Shown: in pieces, positions 55,208 through 63,844 of the stretch
Layout of the letters: every line of letters begins with the position of its first letter
Numbering within the stretch: the first letter of the stretch is position 1
Assembly: GCA_020404105.1 (NCBI GenBank)
Contig: JADBWH010000029.1
Location: 27,442-91,441, forward strand
Length of the DNA: 64,000 bases
Source of the DNA: Pseudanabaena sp. M53BS1SP1A06MG
GTDB taxonomy: Bacteria; Cyanobacteriota; Cyanobacteriia; Pseudanabaenales; Pseudanabaenaceae
Direction: 5' to 3'
Position numbers and translations under genes: made by a program
Notes under the pieces: model-generated
Seen by the model: only the letters and a program-made list of their open reading frames with translations
What the model was told of the DNA's origin: nothing
The model's database searches: none

Positions 55208-55834
55208 GTGCTAAAACGAATTTTTGTAACCCTTACTCTGTCATCATTACTTACTACTAGCGCATATTTACTATCACTTAATTTCACCAAAGCGATCGCC
55301 CAAGAAATTAGTGAAACTACACCAAGTAAACCCGAAACATCAATAACAACCGTAATTTCGCCAGATAAACGCACTTTAATTAAAGAGCTACTAGAAATCA
55401 CGGAATCCAGCAAAAATGCTAATCAAGTTATGGAATCCATGGTTCGCTCAGAATTGCCCAAAATGGTATCGACCATTTTAAAGGCTGTTCCTGCGCTCAA
55501 TAGCGATCGCCCCGAAGTGCAAAAACAATTTAGTGACATCGTGTCACGGATGGCTGTTAAATATCGCGATCGCGTAATTAAACAAATCGACATCAATCAA
55601 CTGATCGAGCAAGTTTCCTATCCCATCTATGACAAGTATTTTACGGAATCAGAACTGCGCGATATTATTGGATTTTATAAGTCTCCAACGGGGAAAAAAG
55701 CCATCAATGTCCTGCCTCAGATTATGGTTGACTCGATGAGTCGCACCAATGATATTTTGCTACCGAAAATGTCGCGTATTATGACCGAAATCATTTCCGA
55801 AGAGCTGTTGAATACTTTGCCCAAGCAAAAGTGA
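55208..55834 (+). CDS. Secreted DUF2059 domain protein
   Basis: A 208-residue protein. A signal peptide (MLKRIFVTLTLSSLLTTSAY...) ends around LNFTKAIAQ. The mature part has TLIKELLEITESSKNANQVM and FTESELRDIIGFYKSPTGKK, the DUF2059 pattern. The start is GTG 55208. Function is unknown. It could share the regulatory unit of the CCB-like gene, from which it is separated by a terminator. Confidence 0.85.
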   Translation: MLKRIFVTLTLSSLLTTSAYLLSLNFTKAIAQEISETTPSKPETSITTVISPDKRTLIKELLEITESSKNANQVMESMVRSELPKMVSTILKAVPALNSDRPEVQKQFSDIVSRMAVKYRDRVIKQIDINQLIEQVSYPIYDKYFTESELRDIIGFYKSPTGKKAINVLPQIMVDSMSRTNDILLPKMSRIMTEIISEELLNTLPKQK

Positions 55835-55966
55835 AATTGGGTAACATCGCTGTGAGGATCTGCACAGATTCAATTTGCCTTTATACTGTAATGCTGATGG
55901 TGTTTATTCACTGCCTTACTATTTAATCTTTAAAACTATTTCAACCGTTACATTCAGCAAATACGC

Positions 55967-56488
55967 ATGGCAATTTTAGATCGGCAAGGTCGTTTATTTG
56001 GCAAACTTAGCATTCTGGACATTGGAGCGATCGCCACAATCCTGATCGTCCTCATAGGCTTAATCGTAGTCCCTGGCAACAACGGTAGTTCGATCGCCCA
56101 AATGCTAACTGCTGAAAACAAAACCGTCCAAGTAGATATGAATGTGCGCGGTCTCAGTGCTACGAATCCCCAAAACCTGATTAAAATTGGCGATAAAATC
56201 AATATCATCATTCGCAATCAGCCACGCGGCGAAGTCACCATCAAAAAAGTCAGTATCTCCACCCCCCAAGTTGTTGCCGCTAAAGCAGACGGTTCTCCAG
56301 TGATCTTTGATGACCCTCGTGCTGTGTCCACCTCTCAATCTGACCTAGCACTCACCCTCGAAGCCACCGCTAGAGTAACCAATGATGGCGTGGTATTCGG
56401 CAATGAAAAGGTCAAAGTCGGCACATCAATTGACATCGAAGGACCTAAATATCTGATTCGTGGTAGTGCCATGGCAGTAAGGTACTAA
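55967..56488 (+). CDS. DUF4330 protein
   Basis: A 173-residue protein with an N-terminal MAILDRQGRLFGKLSILDIG, one membrane helix (GAIATILIVLIGLIVVPG) and an extracytoplasmic beta-rich part (TVQVDMNVRGLSATNPQNLI, IDIEGPKYLIRGSAMAV). The MAxLDxxGRLFGK start and domain match the cyanobacterial DUF4330 family. Its function is unknown. The 79-base gap to the next kinase gene holds direct repeats of ATTACCAAT. Confidence 0.85.
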   Translation: MAILDRQGRLFGKLSILDIGAIATILIVLIGLIVVPGNNGSSIAQMLTAENKTVQVDMNVRGLSATNPQNLIKIGDKINIIIRNQPRGEVTIKKVSISTPQVVAAKADGSPVIFDDPRAVSTSQSDLALTLEATARVTNDGVVFGNEKVKVGTSIDIEGPKYLIRGSAMAVRY

Positions 56489-56567
56489 TTTTTTAATTCC
56501 ATGATTAATTAATGAATTACCGATCATCTGTTACCAATTACCAATCACTAATTACCAATTACCGATA

Positions 56568-58310
56568 ATGCAACCCCCATTTCCTCAAGGTTTTGTTCTT
56601 AAAGGTCGCTATGCTATCCGTTCAACAATTGGACAGGGTGGTATGGGGCGTACCTACTTAGCGCAAGACCTAGAGCGCTTTAATGAAACCTGTGTACTCA
56701 AGGAGTTTATTCCTCCCCAAGATTCACTAGAGGTATCGGAAAAAGCAAAGGAATTATTTCGACGCGAAGCATCGGTACTTTACCAAATCCGCCATCCTCA
56801 AGTACCAGAGTTTCGCGCTACCTTTGAGTCTGAGGGCAGATTGCTGCTAGTACAGGACTATGTAGAAGGCAAGAATTATCGGAACTTACTCCTCGATCGC
56901 CTAAAATCTGGTCAAACTTTTTCTGAGAATGAAGTTTTTGCCCTATTGCAAATGCTTTTACCAGTATTAAGCTATCTACATAATCACAATATTATTCACC
57001 GTGATATCTCTCCTGAAAACTTGATGTTGCGATCGCTGGATAATTTGCCTGTGCTAATTGATTTTGGAGTTGTCCAAGAAACAAACGCTAAGCTCAACTC
57101 CCAAATGGGTATCCCCTCTTCCACAGTTGCTGGTAAAGCTGGTTATGCACCACCTGAGCAGTTACAGTCAGGCAATGCCTATGCGAATAGTGACCTATAT
57201 GCCCTCGCCGTAACTTCCATTGTATTGATGACGGGTCGCGAACCATCGGAACTATTTGATAGCATCAATCTCGCATGGAATTGGCAGCAGTACGCTAATG
57301 TCAATCCAGCCTTTGCTAGAGTCATCAATCAAATGCTGAGCTATAAACCCGCCAATCGCTATCGATCGGCGGATGAGGTTATGCAGGCTCTACAAATTGC
57401 TCAAGCATCTTTCTCTGGAGCAAAGACCTATGTGGTTGGACGACCAGTGCCAGCCAATGTCGCCGCCTCGATCCCCCAGCGTACTGTCCTAGCCGGAGCC
57501 AATAATCGCACTTCCGTTAATTACGGAAGTAATGCTCCTAATCGCATTAATGAATCTAATAAAGGTGGTGGTGTGAATTGGTTTGTTGGGATTCTGATTA
57601 TCTTAGTTGCTGGGATTGGCTCTTGGGCAGTCACTTCCTTCTTTTTTAGCCGTAACCGTCTGACCAATCCGACGGAAACAGCGATTACTTCGCCAACTAA
57701 TGCCACAGGCGATCCCACTGTTACTAACGTTAAACTTGACCTGAGTGATAATGAAGGTATAAATCGCAAATCGATTAGCGATAAGATTGTGGCAGGTAAA
57801 ATCGTGAATGTTCGCCTTACTGGAGAAAGAGATGATTTTTTGACCGTATCTCTTACCAATGGCGATAACTTGCAAATGACTATTGAAAATGCAGATCAAG
57901 TCAGCTTAGATAGTGCAGCCAAAGATAATAAAACAGGATTTTGGGAGGGTAGATTGCCCAAATCTGGTACTTACTACATCAAGATCAAAACTACTAGCCC
58001 TCAGGAAACTACCTACAATCTAGAGGTAACTCGTAAAGTCATGCCAAAGCCGCAAGCAACCCCAACCAAAAAGACCACACCCACTCCTACGGCTAAACCA
58101 ACTACTACAGCCACACCTACCGAATCACCAACCATCAGTCCCTCACCCGATCCATTAAATAGTCCTAGAGCAACCGAGTCTCCGAGAGATACGGCTTCTC
58201 CTACCCCTATTACAGAACCAACGCGATCGCCATCTCCACCTATTACCACAGAGCCTGCACCTGAACCAAGGCAACCCATCTCTACTCCTAAAAACCCCAA
58301 CATCTTCTAA
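56568..58310 (+). CDS. Ser/Thr protein kinase with PPC-like extracellular region
   Basis: A 580-residue kinase. Kinase motifs in order are GQGGMGRTYLAQD (glycine loop), CVLKEFIPP (Lys), IIHRDISPENLML, LIDFGVVQE and YAPPEQLQ. A membrane helix follows (WFVGILIILVAGIGSWAVTS, about residues 337-360). A pre-peptidase-like (PPC) beta-domain includes SGTYYIKIKTTSPQETTYNL, and a Thr/Pro-rich tail ends the protein. This is a receptor-like Ser/Thr kinase typical of cyanobacteria. It is followed 16 bases later by dut, in the same direction. Confidence 0.92.
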   Translation: MQPPFPQGFVLKGRYAIRSTIGQGGMGRTYLAQDLERFNETCVLKEFIPPQDSLEVSEKAKELFRREASVLYQIRHPQVPEFRATFESEGRLLLVQDYVEGKNYRNLLLDRLKSGQTFSENEVFALLQMLLPVLSYLHNHNIIHRDISPENLMLRSLDNLPVLIDFGVVQETNAKLNSQMGIPSSTVAGKAGYAPPEQLQSGNAYANSDLYALAVTSIVLMTGREPSELFDSINLAWNWQQYANVNPAFARVINQMLSYKPANRYRSADEVMQALQIAQASFSGAKTYVVGRPVPANVAASIPQRTVLAGANNRTSVNYGSNAPNRINESNKGGGVNWFVGILIILVAGIGSWAVTSFFFSRNRLTNPTETAITSPTNATGDPTVTNVKLDLSDNEGINRKSISDKIVAGKIVNVRLTGERDDFLTVSLTNGDNLQMTIENADQVSLDSAAKDNKTGFWEGRLPKSGTYYIKIKTTSPQETTYNLEVTRKVMPKPQATPTKKTTPTPTAKPTTTATPTESPTISPSPDPLNSPRATESPRDTASPTPITEPTRSPSPPITTEPAPEPRQPISTPKNPNIF

Positions 58311-58326
58311 TCCATTTTCTTATTTA

Positions 58327-58764
58327 ATGCAAACCGTAGAAATTAAATTCAACAAGCTACATCCTGATGCACAGATCCCTAGCTATGCTCATGTTGGTGA
58401 TGCTGGGGCTGACGTATATTCAGTAGCGGAAGTTACTCTACAGCCAAGTGATCGCGCGGCAATTCCCACGGGTTTGGCTGTAGATATCCCCCTTGGTTAT
58501 GAAATTCAAGTACGTCCTAAAAGTGGATTAGCTTTGAAACATGGCATTACCGTTCTGAATTCCCCTGGCACTGTTGATGCAGGTTATCGTGGTGAGATTC
58601 AAGTCATTGTGATTAATCTGGGGAAAGAAGTCTATACTTTCGCTAAGGGACAAAAGATTGCTCAATTAGTTCTAAAATCTGTAATTCAAGCTCAATTTAT
58701 CGAAGGAGAACTAGGAACCAGCGATCGAGGTGATGGTGGCTTCGGCAGTACGGGAATCACCTAA
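58327..58764 (+). CDS. dut: dUTP diphosphatase
   Basis: A 145-residue trimeric dUTPase. The five motifs are visible: HVGDAGADVYS, VRPKSGLALKHGI, LNSPGTVDAGYRGEI, FAKGQKIAQLVL and RGDGGFGSTGI. It hydrolyses dUTP to dUMP to prevent uracil incorporation. The length and all motifs are normal. It follows the Ser/Thr kinase gene by 16 bases; there is no functional link. Confidence 0.97.
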   Translation: MQTVEIKFNKLHPDAQIPSYAHVGDAGADVYSVAEVTLQPSDRAAIPTGLAVDIPLGYEIQVRPKSGLALKHGITVLNSPGTVDAGYRGEIQVIVINLGKEVYTFAKGQKIAQLVLKSVIQAQFIEGELGTSDRGDGGFGSTGIT

Positions 58765-59066
58765 ATTCTGTATGTTTTTAGGACTTACGCATTGGGTAAA
58801 TTTGGCTAACTTACAGTCGATTGAGGCTTTGAGTAACTTAGGACTTACGCAATAGCCCATAATTTATTACAGGGCTATTGCGTAAGTCCTATAACATTTA
58901 GAGGGGATTTCGCTCAGCCATCGGTGTAAGCTAACTAAGCGAAACCGAAGATATAATTTTTATTTGAACTATCCATATTTTTTGAAAGTAGCGCTTCGCG
59001 CCACTTTCAAATATATTCCTAGCTCTTAAGTAAGCACAAAGTGCTGTAAATTCAAGTAGCTTTAAA
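58765..59066. other. Repeat-filled spacer
   Basis: No coding region. It holds partial family A ends (TAGGACTTACGCA, twice, at 58780-58890), a family B-like stretch near 58905-58950 and the family D repeat at 58978-59050. Confidence 0.6.
58978..59050. repeat. Palindromic repeat, family D
   Basis: GAAAGTAGCGCTTCGCGCC with its complement, followed by TAAGTAAGCACAAAGTGCTG. Confidence 0.7.
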
Positions 59067-59531
59067 TTATTGCTTGGAAGCTTTCAAGGCATTAAGCAGA
59101 TCATTCTGTTTATTTAATTGATCGTTTTGGCTACGGATGCGTCGTGATAATAGGCGGATAATATTAACAGCTATGTCAGGAGTCTCATCGATTGCCTCAT
59201 ACAACTGCTGCTGTGTAAGCACAAGGCAATCACAGTTCGAGATCGCAGTTACTGAAGCTGATCGCGGCTCGGCATCGAATAGCGACATTTCCCCAAAGCA
59301 ACTACCCTTATCTAAAATTGCCAAATCCTTATCGCCAATATGTACCCGCACCTTACCCGCAACCACAATATATAGCGATCTCCCCTCCTGCCCTTGGGCA
59401 AAAATCAATTTACTCGATGGGTACGAGACCTCATTCATAATTGAAGCTAAACGTACCAAAAAATCGTCACGTAACTCCTTGAAGATCGGAACACCTCTTA
59501 CTAATAACAAACGCTCAATACTGGTTAGCAT
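59067..59531 (-). CDS. Cyclic nucleotide-binding domain protein
   Basis: A 154-residue protein with a single cNMP-binding fold: VRGVPIFKELRDDFLVRLAS, IFAQGQEGRSLYIVVAGKVR, LAILDKGSCFGEMSLFDAEP and RSASVTAISNCDCLVLTQ. The loop GEMSLFDAEPRSASV is the phosphate-binding cassette (R-S-A). It follows the MFS-HEAT gene by 3 bases; its Shine-Dalgarno GGGGAG lies in the end of that gene. The two are probably one operon, and the protein may be the regulatory subunit. In other cyanobacteria related proteins carry such a domain fused to the transporter; that is recollection rather than shown here. Confidence 0.9.
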   Translation of the reverse strand: MLTSIERLLLVRGVPIFKELRDDFLVRLASIMNEVSYPSSKLIFAQGQEGRSLYIVVAGKVRVHIGDKDLAILDKGSCFGEMSLFDAEPRSASVTAISNCDCLVLTQQQLYEAIDETPDIAVNIIRLLSRRIRSQNDQLNKQNDLLNALKASKQ

Positions 59532-59534
59532 TAT

Positions 59535-62500
59535 TTAAGACTCCCCATAACCGCGTGTTTTGCCTTCGCTCATTCTGGCTCTAATCTCTGTATCTATGTC
59601 ATCACTCTCTTGAGAATTATCACGTAGATTCATAATGGATTTACCATTATTTTGAAAATAGTAGGAAATAGCCCTTGCTTGAGCCAAAACTAAGGGATCA
59701 CGATCTTTTAATAGCCGAGGTAAAATTTTGACTAGTGATCGCGGTGAAGCCATCTGCAAATAAGCAATTACAGCTTCCCTGACAAATCCTGTTGGATGAT
59801 CTAAACCCTTTAATATTGCCTCAGTAGGTAAACTCCAGAATTGAGTCCTTGCCATATGAAAGCAGCAAGCTAATGTCCAATCAGACAAACAATAGCTTAA
59901 ATCTACGAGCTGATGGAGACGATTCATGGGAGTCAAGGGCTTATATGGATGAATCGTTGCCAGGATGCTCAACTTATCGGATATGGCGCGATTGTCCACT
60001 ATATACAATAAAATTTGCTTAATACTCAGGTCAACAGTGTTATCTAAGATTTCCATACCGCGAGCAAGACTACTTTTCGTACCAGAAATGATGTTAAAAG
60101 ATGCAGCCTGAATTGCTGATGGCGGATACAGCAATTTCATAAGTAAGAAAATGCGTTCTAAGCTGTCAATTGCCTCATGTTGCAAAGCCTCAAACAATAG
60201 CTCTGTTTCTGGGGTCTCAAATTGGCTGAGTGCAATGTCCTCAATCGCTGACCAAGCCTCAGTTATCACTCCCAACTCTTGGATCACGATTTTTTCAATT
60301 CCACTCCGTCCGATCAATTCAAGAATTGCTTCAATGCCTTGATCTTGCGGTATACGAATCAAAGTACGCAAAATTTGTCGTCGATGTTTGCCCCAAGACT
60401 TAGATAAATTGCTAGCAAGGACAGAAATAGAAGCTTGCGTCCCAATTTCTCCGAGAATATCCCATGCTTGGATTCGCACATTTATAGGACTGCGATCATT
60501 ATGGGCAAGCTCTATTAATGAACTAATCCCATCATCACCAAGATTAACTAAAGCTTGATAGGCAGACTTATGAGTAGACTTATAGTGCAAACCACGAATA
60601 ATCGATGGGAAATATTCACTTGTGCGCGTCGCTGCGATCGCCCTTAGCAAAGCACAACGAACCTCAATCGATGGATCTTGTAATAATTGCGGGACATAAA
60701 AGCGTAAAGACTGCATAAAAGCCGCTTCGGCTAGGGCTCGACAACCTAACACCCTTTCAGACTGTGACGAGCTAGTGATCATATGTCGCAAAGTATTTGT
60801 TGCTTCGGCAACCTGTGACGAAGCTCCGAGACGCATCATCAATGCTACAGCTGTACTACGAATAATTGGATTTTGTTCAGGGCTTAAATAGGTACGCAGA
60901 CTATCAATATCACAATTCTTTTCATCGGCTAGCAATATATAACGCAAACACAAAGCTTGTACCTGAGGTGAATAGTTGGAAGACTGCATGACTTCATTGA
61001 TATAGGGCAAATACTTAGGTTCAGGATTTTCTAACATCGCCTCAATACTCTGAGCCTGCAATTCGGATGACATCTGCGAAAGCATAGGAGCAAGGGATTC
61101 ACCCACAGCTTGGGGCACAATTTGTGTTAAGAGTTCAATACAAACTGACTGTTCGATTTGAGTCTCGGCTCTAGTTATGGATTCAGACAATGCGCGTCGC
61201 AGTTCACGAGTATCAACCGTAAATAGACTAAATTGTCCCCGCTCTACACTTTGGATTAATAGTTCTAAATATCCTCTTCTCAATAACCAAATCACCATCA
61301 TCCAGATCAAGGCAACAATCACAATTACTACTGCAAACCAATGGGAAGTAATTTCCGTTTCAATCCCTCCTTTTTTAAAAATTTCGCCAAAAATCCAGAT
61401 CAAAATTCCTGCGCCGCCAGTTGCTAATGGGTCGGCGATACCCCGCACGAAAGATTGAATCTGACTCCGAAATTGATCAGGAATGGCTTGAAATAAGGTG
61501 GGTGCAGTTGCTGCCACAATTGTAAAACGAAATAATTCATCAAAAAACTTCAGAACTACAAATCCAGCAAGTAGTCCAAAGGGTGCTAATCCAGCTAATA
61601 TGCCTGTAATGACAATTCCAATAGGCGGCATTAAAACCGCAAAAAATATGCCAATACGCTCAATAATGCGGCTGGAGCCAAAAAGTTGCAGTGCTAGCTT
61701 AAAAACCCCCATAATGCCGCCGAAAATGCCTAAAAATCTGCCGATCGCTTCTTCAGTTTTTAGATTAATTTCTAGTTGCGTCTGATATTGAAACTCAATC
61801 ATGAAAAACAAGATTTGGGCAGCAATAAAGAATCCAAAGAGCAACCAGACGTACTTGAGCAAATTGCCCTGTAGAGAACGCGCAGAAATTTCGCTATCTT
61901 CGTCAATGTTATAGACAGAATTAGGAAAGGCTTGACGATAGCGAGTACTTAAATAAAATAGTAAAGAGGAGCCAATTAAAAGCATCACAGAGGTGGCAAG
62001 GGTCATATTGGGGACTCCCCACAAACTCACCAAAAATGGGTAGGAAAATCCTCCTACTATTTCGGCAACGATAATGCCTGTGGTAATCAGGGGGAAGGCA
62101 CGCTTAATTTCGCGAATATTAAATAGCTGATTTGCTGCAATGTCATTATTAATATTGCTAAGTACATAGATGCCTTCCACCCATAGGCGAATCCCAAATA
62201 CGGATGCCATATATAAATACGATCCCTTGTGCATCAGCCCTATCCACACCAGTGGCAAGGGCAAGGCTAATAGGCAAGAGATCCCCAGCATCACCCACCG
62301 CAAAGGAAACAGTTTTTGCAGCCATGAATAAAAAATGCCAAAGGCAGTTACCACAAAGGCAGTGGCTATATATATCCAAGTCAGATTTTCGGCTTTATAA
62401 GCTTCGAGAAATAGGGTGGAGCTAGAATACTCCAGCCATACTGCTCCAATCGATGTTGCACAATAAAATAAAAACATCAACAATGTGCGTTCAGCTTCAT

Positions 62501-62573
62501 CTGGACGCAGATTGACGATTTTTAAAAAGCGGCGCATCGTTGAATTGGAGTCGGAGATGGCAGGTGCACTCAT
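59535..62573 (-). CDS. NTT/MFS-like membrane protein with HEAT repeats
   Basis: A 1012-residue protein. The first 430 residues hold 11-12 membrane helices in MFS style, resembling nucleotide-transporter (ATP/ADP translocase-like) proteins: TLLMFLFYCATSIGAVWLEY, and FFDELFRFTIVAATAPTLFQ with AIPDQFRSQIQSFVRGIADP. The last 550 residues are helical HEAT-type repeats (ALLRAIAATRTSEYFPSIIR, GLHYKSTHKSAYQALVNLGD). Energy-parasite bacteria use such translocases to import ATP; in free-living bacteria the role is unclear. The downstream cNMP protein is likely its partner. ATG 62573 is preceded by no clear Shine-Dalgarno. Confidence 0.82.
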   Translation of the reverse strand: MSAPAISDSNSTMRRFLKIVNLRPDEAERTLLMFLFYCATSIGAVWLEYSSSTLFLEAYKAENLTWIYIATAFVVTAFGIFYSWLQKLFPLRWVMLGISCLLALPLPLVWIGLMHKGSYLYMASVFGIRLWVEGIYVLSNINNDIAANQLFNIREIKRAFPLITTGIIVAEIVGGFSYPFLVSLWGVPNMTLATSVMLLIGSSLLFYLSTRYRQAFPNSVYNIDEDSEISARSLQGNLLKYVWLLFGFFIAAQILFFMIEFQYQTQLEINLKTEEAIGRFLGIFGGIMGVFKLALQLFGSSRIIERIGIFFAVLMPPIGIVITGILAGLAPFGLLAGFVVLKFFDELFRFTIVAATAPTLFQAIPDQFRSQIQSFVRGIADPLATGGAGILIWIFGEIFKKGGIETEITSHWFAVVIVIVALIWMMVIWLLRRGYLELLIQSVERGQFSLFTVDTRELRRALSESITRAETQIEQSVCIELLTQIVPQAVGESLAPMLSQMSSELQAQSIEAMLENPEPKYLPYINEVMQSSNYSPQVQALCLRYILLADEKNCDIDSLRTYLSPEQNPIIRSTAVALMMRLGASSQVAEATNTLRHMITSSSQSERVLGCRALAEAAFMQSLRFYVPQLLQDPSIEVRCALLRAIAATRTSEYFPSIIRGLHYKSTHKSAYQALVNLGDDGISSLIELAHNDRSPINVRIQAWDILGEIGTQASISVLASNLSKSWGKHRRQILRTLIRIPQDQGIEAILELIGRSGIEKIVIQELGVITEAWSAIEDIALSQFETPETELLFEALQHEAIDSLERIFLLMKLLYPPSAIQAASFNIISGTKSSLARGMEILDNTVDLSIKQILLYIVDNRAISDKLSILATIHPYKPLTPMNRLHQLVDLSYCLSDWTLACCFHMARTQFWSLPTEAILKGLDHPTGFVREAVIAYLQMASPRSLVKILPRLLKDRDPLVLAQARAISYYFQNNGKSIMNLRDNSQESDDIDTEIRARMSEGKTRGYGES

Positions 62574-62624
62574 AGGTGATGGCGATCGTTTGACGATATG
62601 GTACTACAAGAACGCAAATCTGCA

Positions 62625-63419
62625 ATGACAGCTATTTCTCCAATTACTTCAATTTCTCAAGGTCATCTCAATATCTGGGAAACTTGTCGGCGTAAATATC
62701 AATATAGTTTCTTAGAGGTGCTGAGTTTACCAGAAGCCGATCTAGATCGCAAAGAAAAGTTGCAATTAGGTACAAAGTTTCACTTACTAATGCAGCAAAA
62801 AGAACTTGGACTTGACGTATCGGCTTTGGCCGGTAGTGATGCTCAGTTACAAACATGGCTAGGAGCTTTTGAAAAGCAGCCTCCTATGATGATTGCTGGT
62901 GAACGCTTTTGTGAGCATCGTCGCACTTTAGAGATATCTAGTTCAATATCGCTGCATGATGATAGTGAGAATCGTGAGCGCAATCAAGGTTGTTATGTCT
63001 TAACTGCAATTTACGACATGTTGATTTTGGGTGAGCAACAAGCTCAAATCCTAGACTGGAAAACTCATCAAGCAGATATCCCTCTGCATACATTAAAAGC
63101 TAATTGGCAAACTCGCCTTTATTTATACCTATTAGCCCAAACGACAAAATACGACCCTGAGCAAATATCGATGACCTATTGGTTTGCTAATAGCGCTCAA
63201 TCAGTAATTATTGAATATTCTCGAGCTGAGTATGAACAAACGGCGGCAAGACTTCAGCGAATTTTGTTGGAGATGTCCCAAGCACAGACATATCCCAAAC
63301 TAGATTTGCATAGTACTATTTGTAAAAACTGTGAGTTTCGCGATCGCTGCGATCATGGAGATTTAATAACTAACAATGTCATTGGTAATATTGAAGATAT
63401 TCCTGAGATTGCCATTTAG
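62625..63419 (+). CDS. PD-(D/E)XK nuclease domain protein (Cas4/RecB-like)
   Basis: A 264-residue protein. The N-terminal ISQGHLNIWETCRRKYQYSF is followed by GTKFHLLMQQKELG, CYVLTAIYDMLILG, QILDWKTHQADIP (the DxK core) and a C-terminal CKNCEFRDRCDHG. One N-terminal and three C-terminal cysteines could bind a 4Fe-4S cluster, as in Cas4 and AddB. The catalytic motif looks intact. ATG 62625 was chosen (MTAISPITS); an upstream ATG adds nine residues. It is divergent from the MFS-HEAT gene. There is no CRISPR array nearby, so a repair-type role is more likely. Confidence 0.85.
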   Translation: MTAISPITSISQGHLNIWETCRRKYQYSFLEVLSLPEADLDRKEKLQLGTKFHLLMQQKELGLDVSALAGSDAQLQTWLGAFEKQPPMMIAGERFCEHRRTLEISSSISLHDDSENRERNQGCYVLTAIYDMLILGEQQAQILDWKTHQADIPLHTLKANWQTRLYLYLLAQTTKYDPEQISMTYWFANSAQSVIIEYSRAEYEQTAARLQRILLEMSQAQTYPKLDLHSTICKNCEFRDRCDHGDLITNNVIGNIEDIPEIAI

Positions 63420-63426
63420 AATCGCT

Positions 63427-63515
63427 TGAGTAGTTCAGAAATATTTTTAAAAGTGTCGCTAAGCATCACTTTTAAAAATATTTCTGGACTTTAAGTAATC
63501 GCAAAGTGTAGTAAT
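63427..63515. repeat. Palindromic repeat, family D
   Basis: TTGAGTAGTTCAGAAATATT with complement around AGTGTCGCTAAGCATCACT; nearest relative is at 19534-19622. Confidence 0.75.
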
Positions 63516-63546
63516 TGCTGCGATCTCTTTGAGTTGAAGTAGGCAT

Positions 63547-63663
63547 TTAGGGACTTAAAGAGAAAAAAGTACCACCGAGTTTGTATGGCTTCGACTTCGC
63601 TCAGCCAACATTGACTGAGTGAAGTCGAAGCCGTAGGTACTTTAATTAATCGCAAGTCCCTAA
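63547..63663. repeat. Palindromic repeat, family B
   Basis: Same element as 19701-19817 in the same orientation; core GGCTTCGACTTCGCTCAGCC and complement with mismatches. Confidence 0.8.
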
Positions 63664-63766
63664 GAATTTTTTCTGATAGTGAATTACAGTTTTGTTTCTG
63701 CATCGATGGGAGAGAAACAAAACTATATAAAGTCAGCCAGAATTAAACTTTGTTCTCAAAGCTTGT

Positions 63767-63844
63767 TAGGACTTACGCATCGGTTAGATGTTGTGCGGGC
63801 TTCGCCCGCACAACATCTAACCGATGCGTAATAAATTCCTTCGG
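63767..63844. repeat. Family A repeat, interrupted by an IS
   Basis: Core GTTGTGCGGGCTTCGCCC with complement. The normal right end (TTTGCGTAAGTCC) is absent; it is replaced after TTCGG by the IS terminal sequence. Confidence 0.75.

Noticed and set aside
57500..58310. Gly/Val-rich minus-strand frames under the kinase C-terminus
   Set aside because: They are shadows of the Thr/Pro-rich tail of the kinase on the plus strand.
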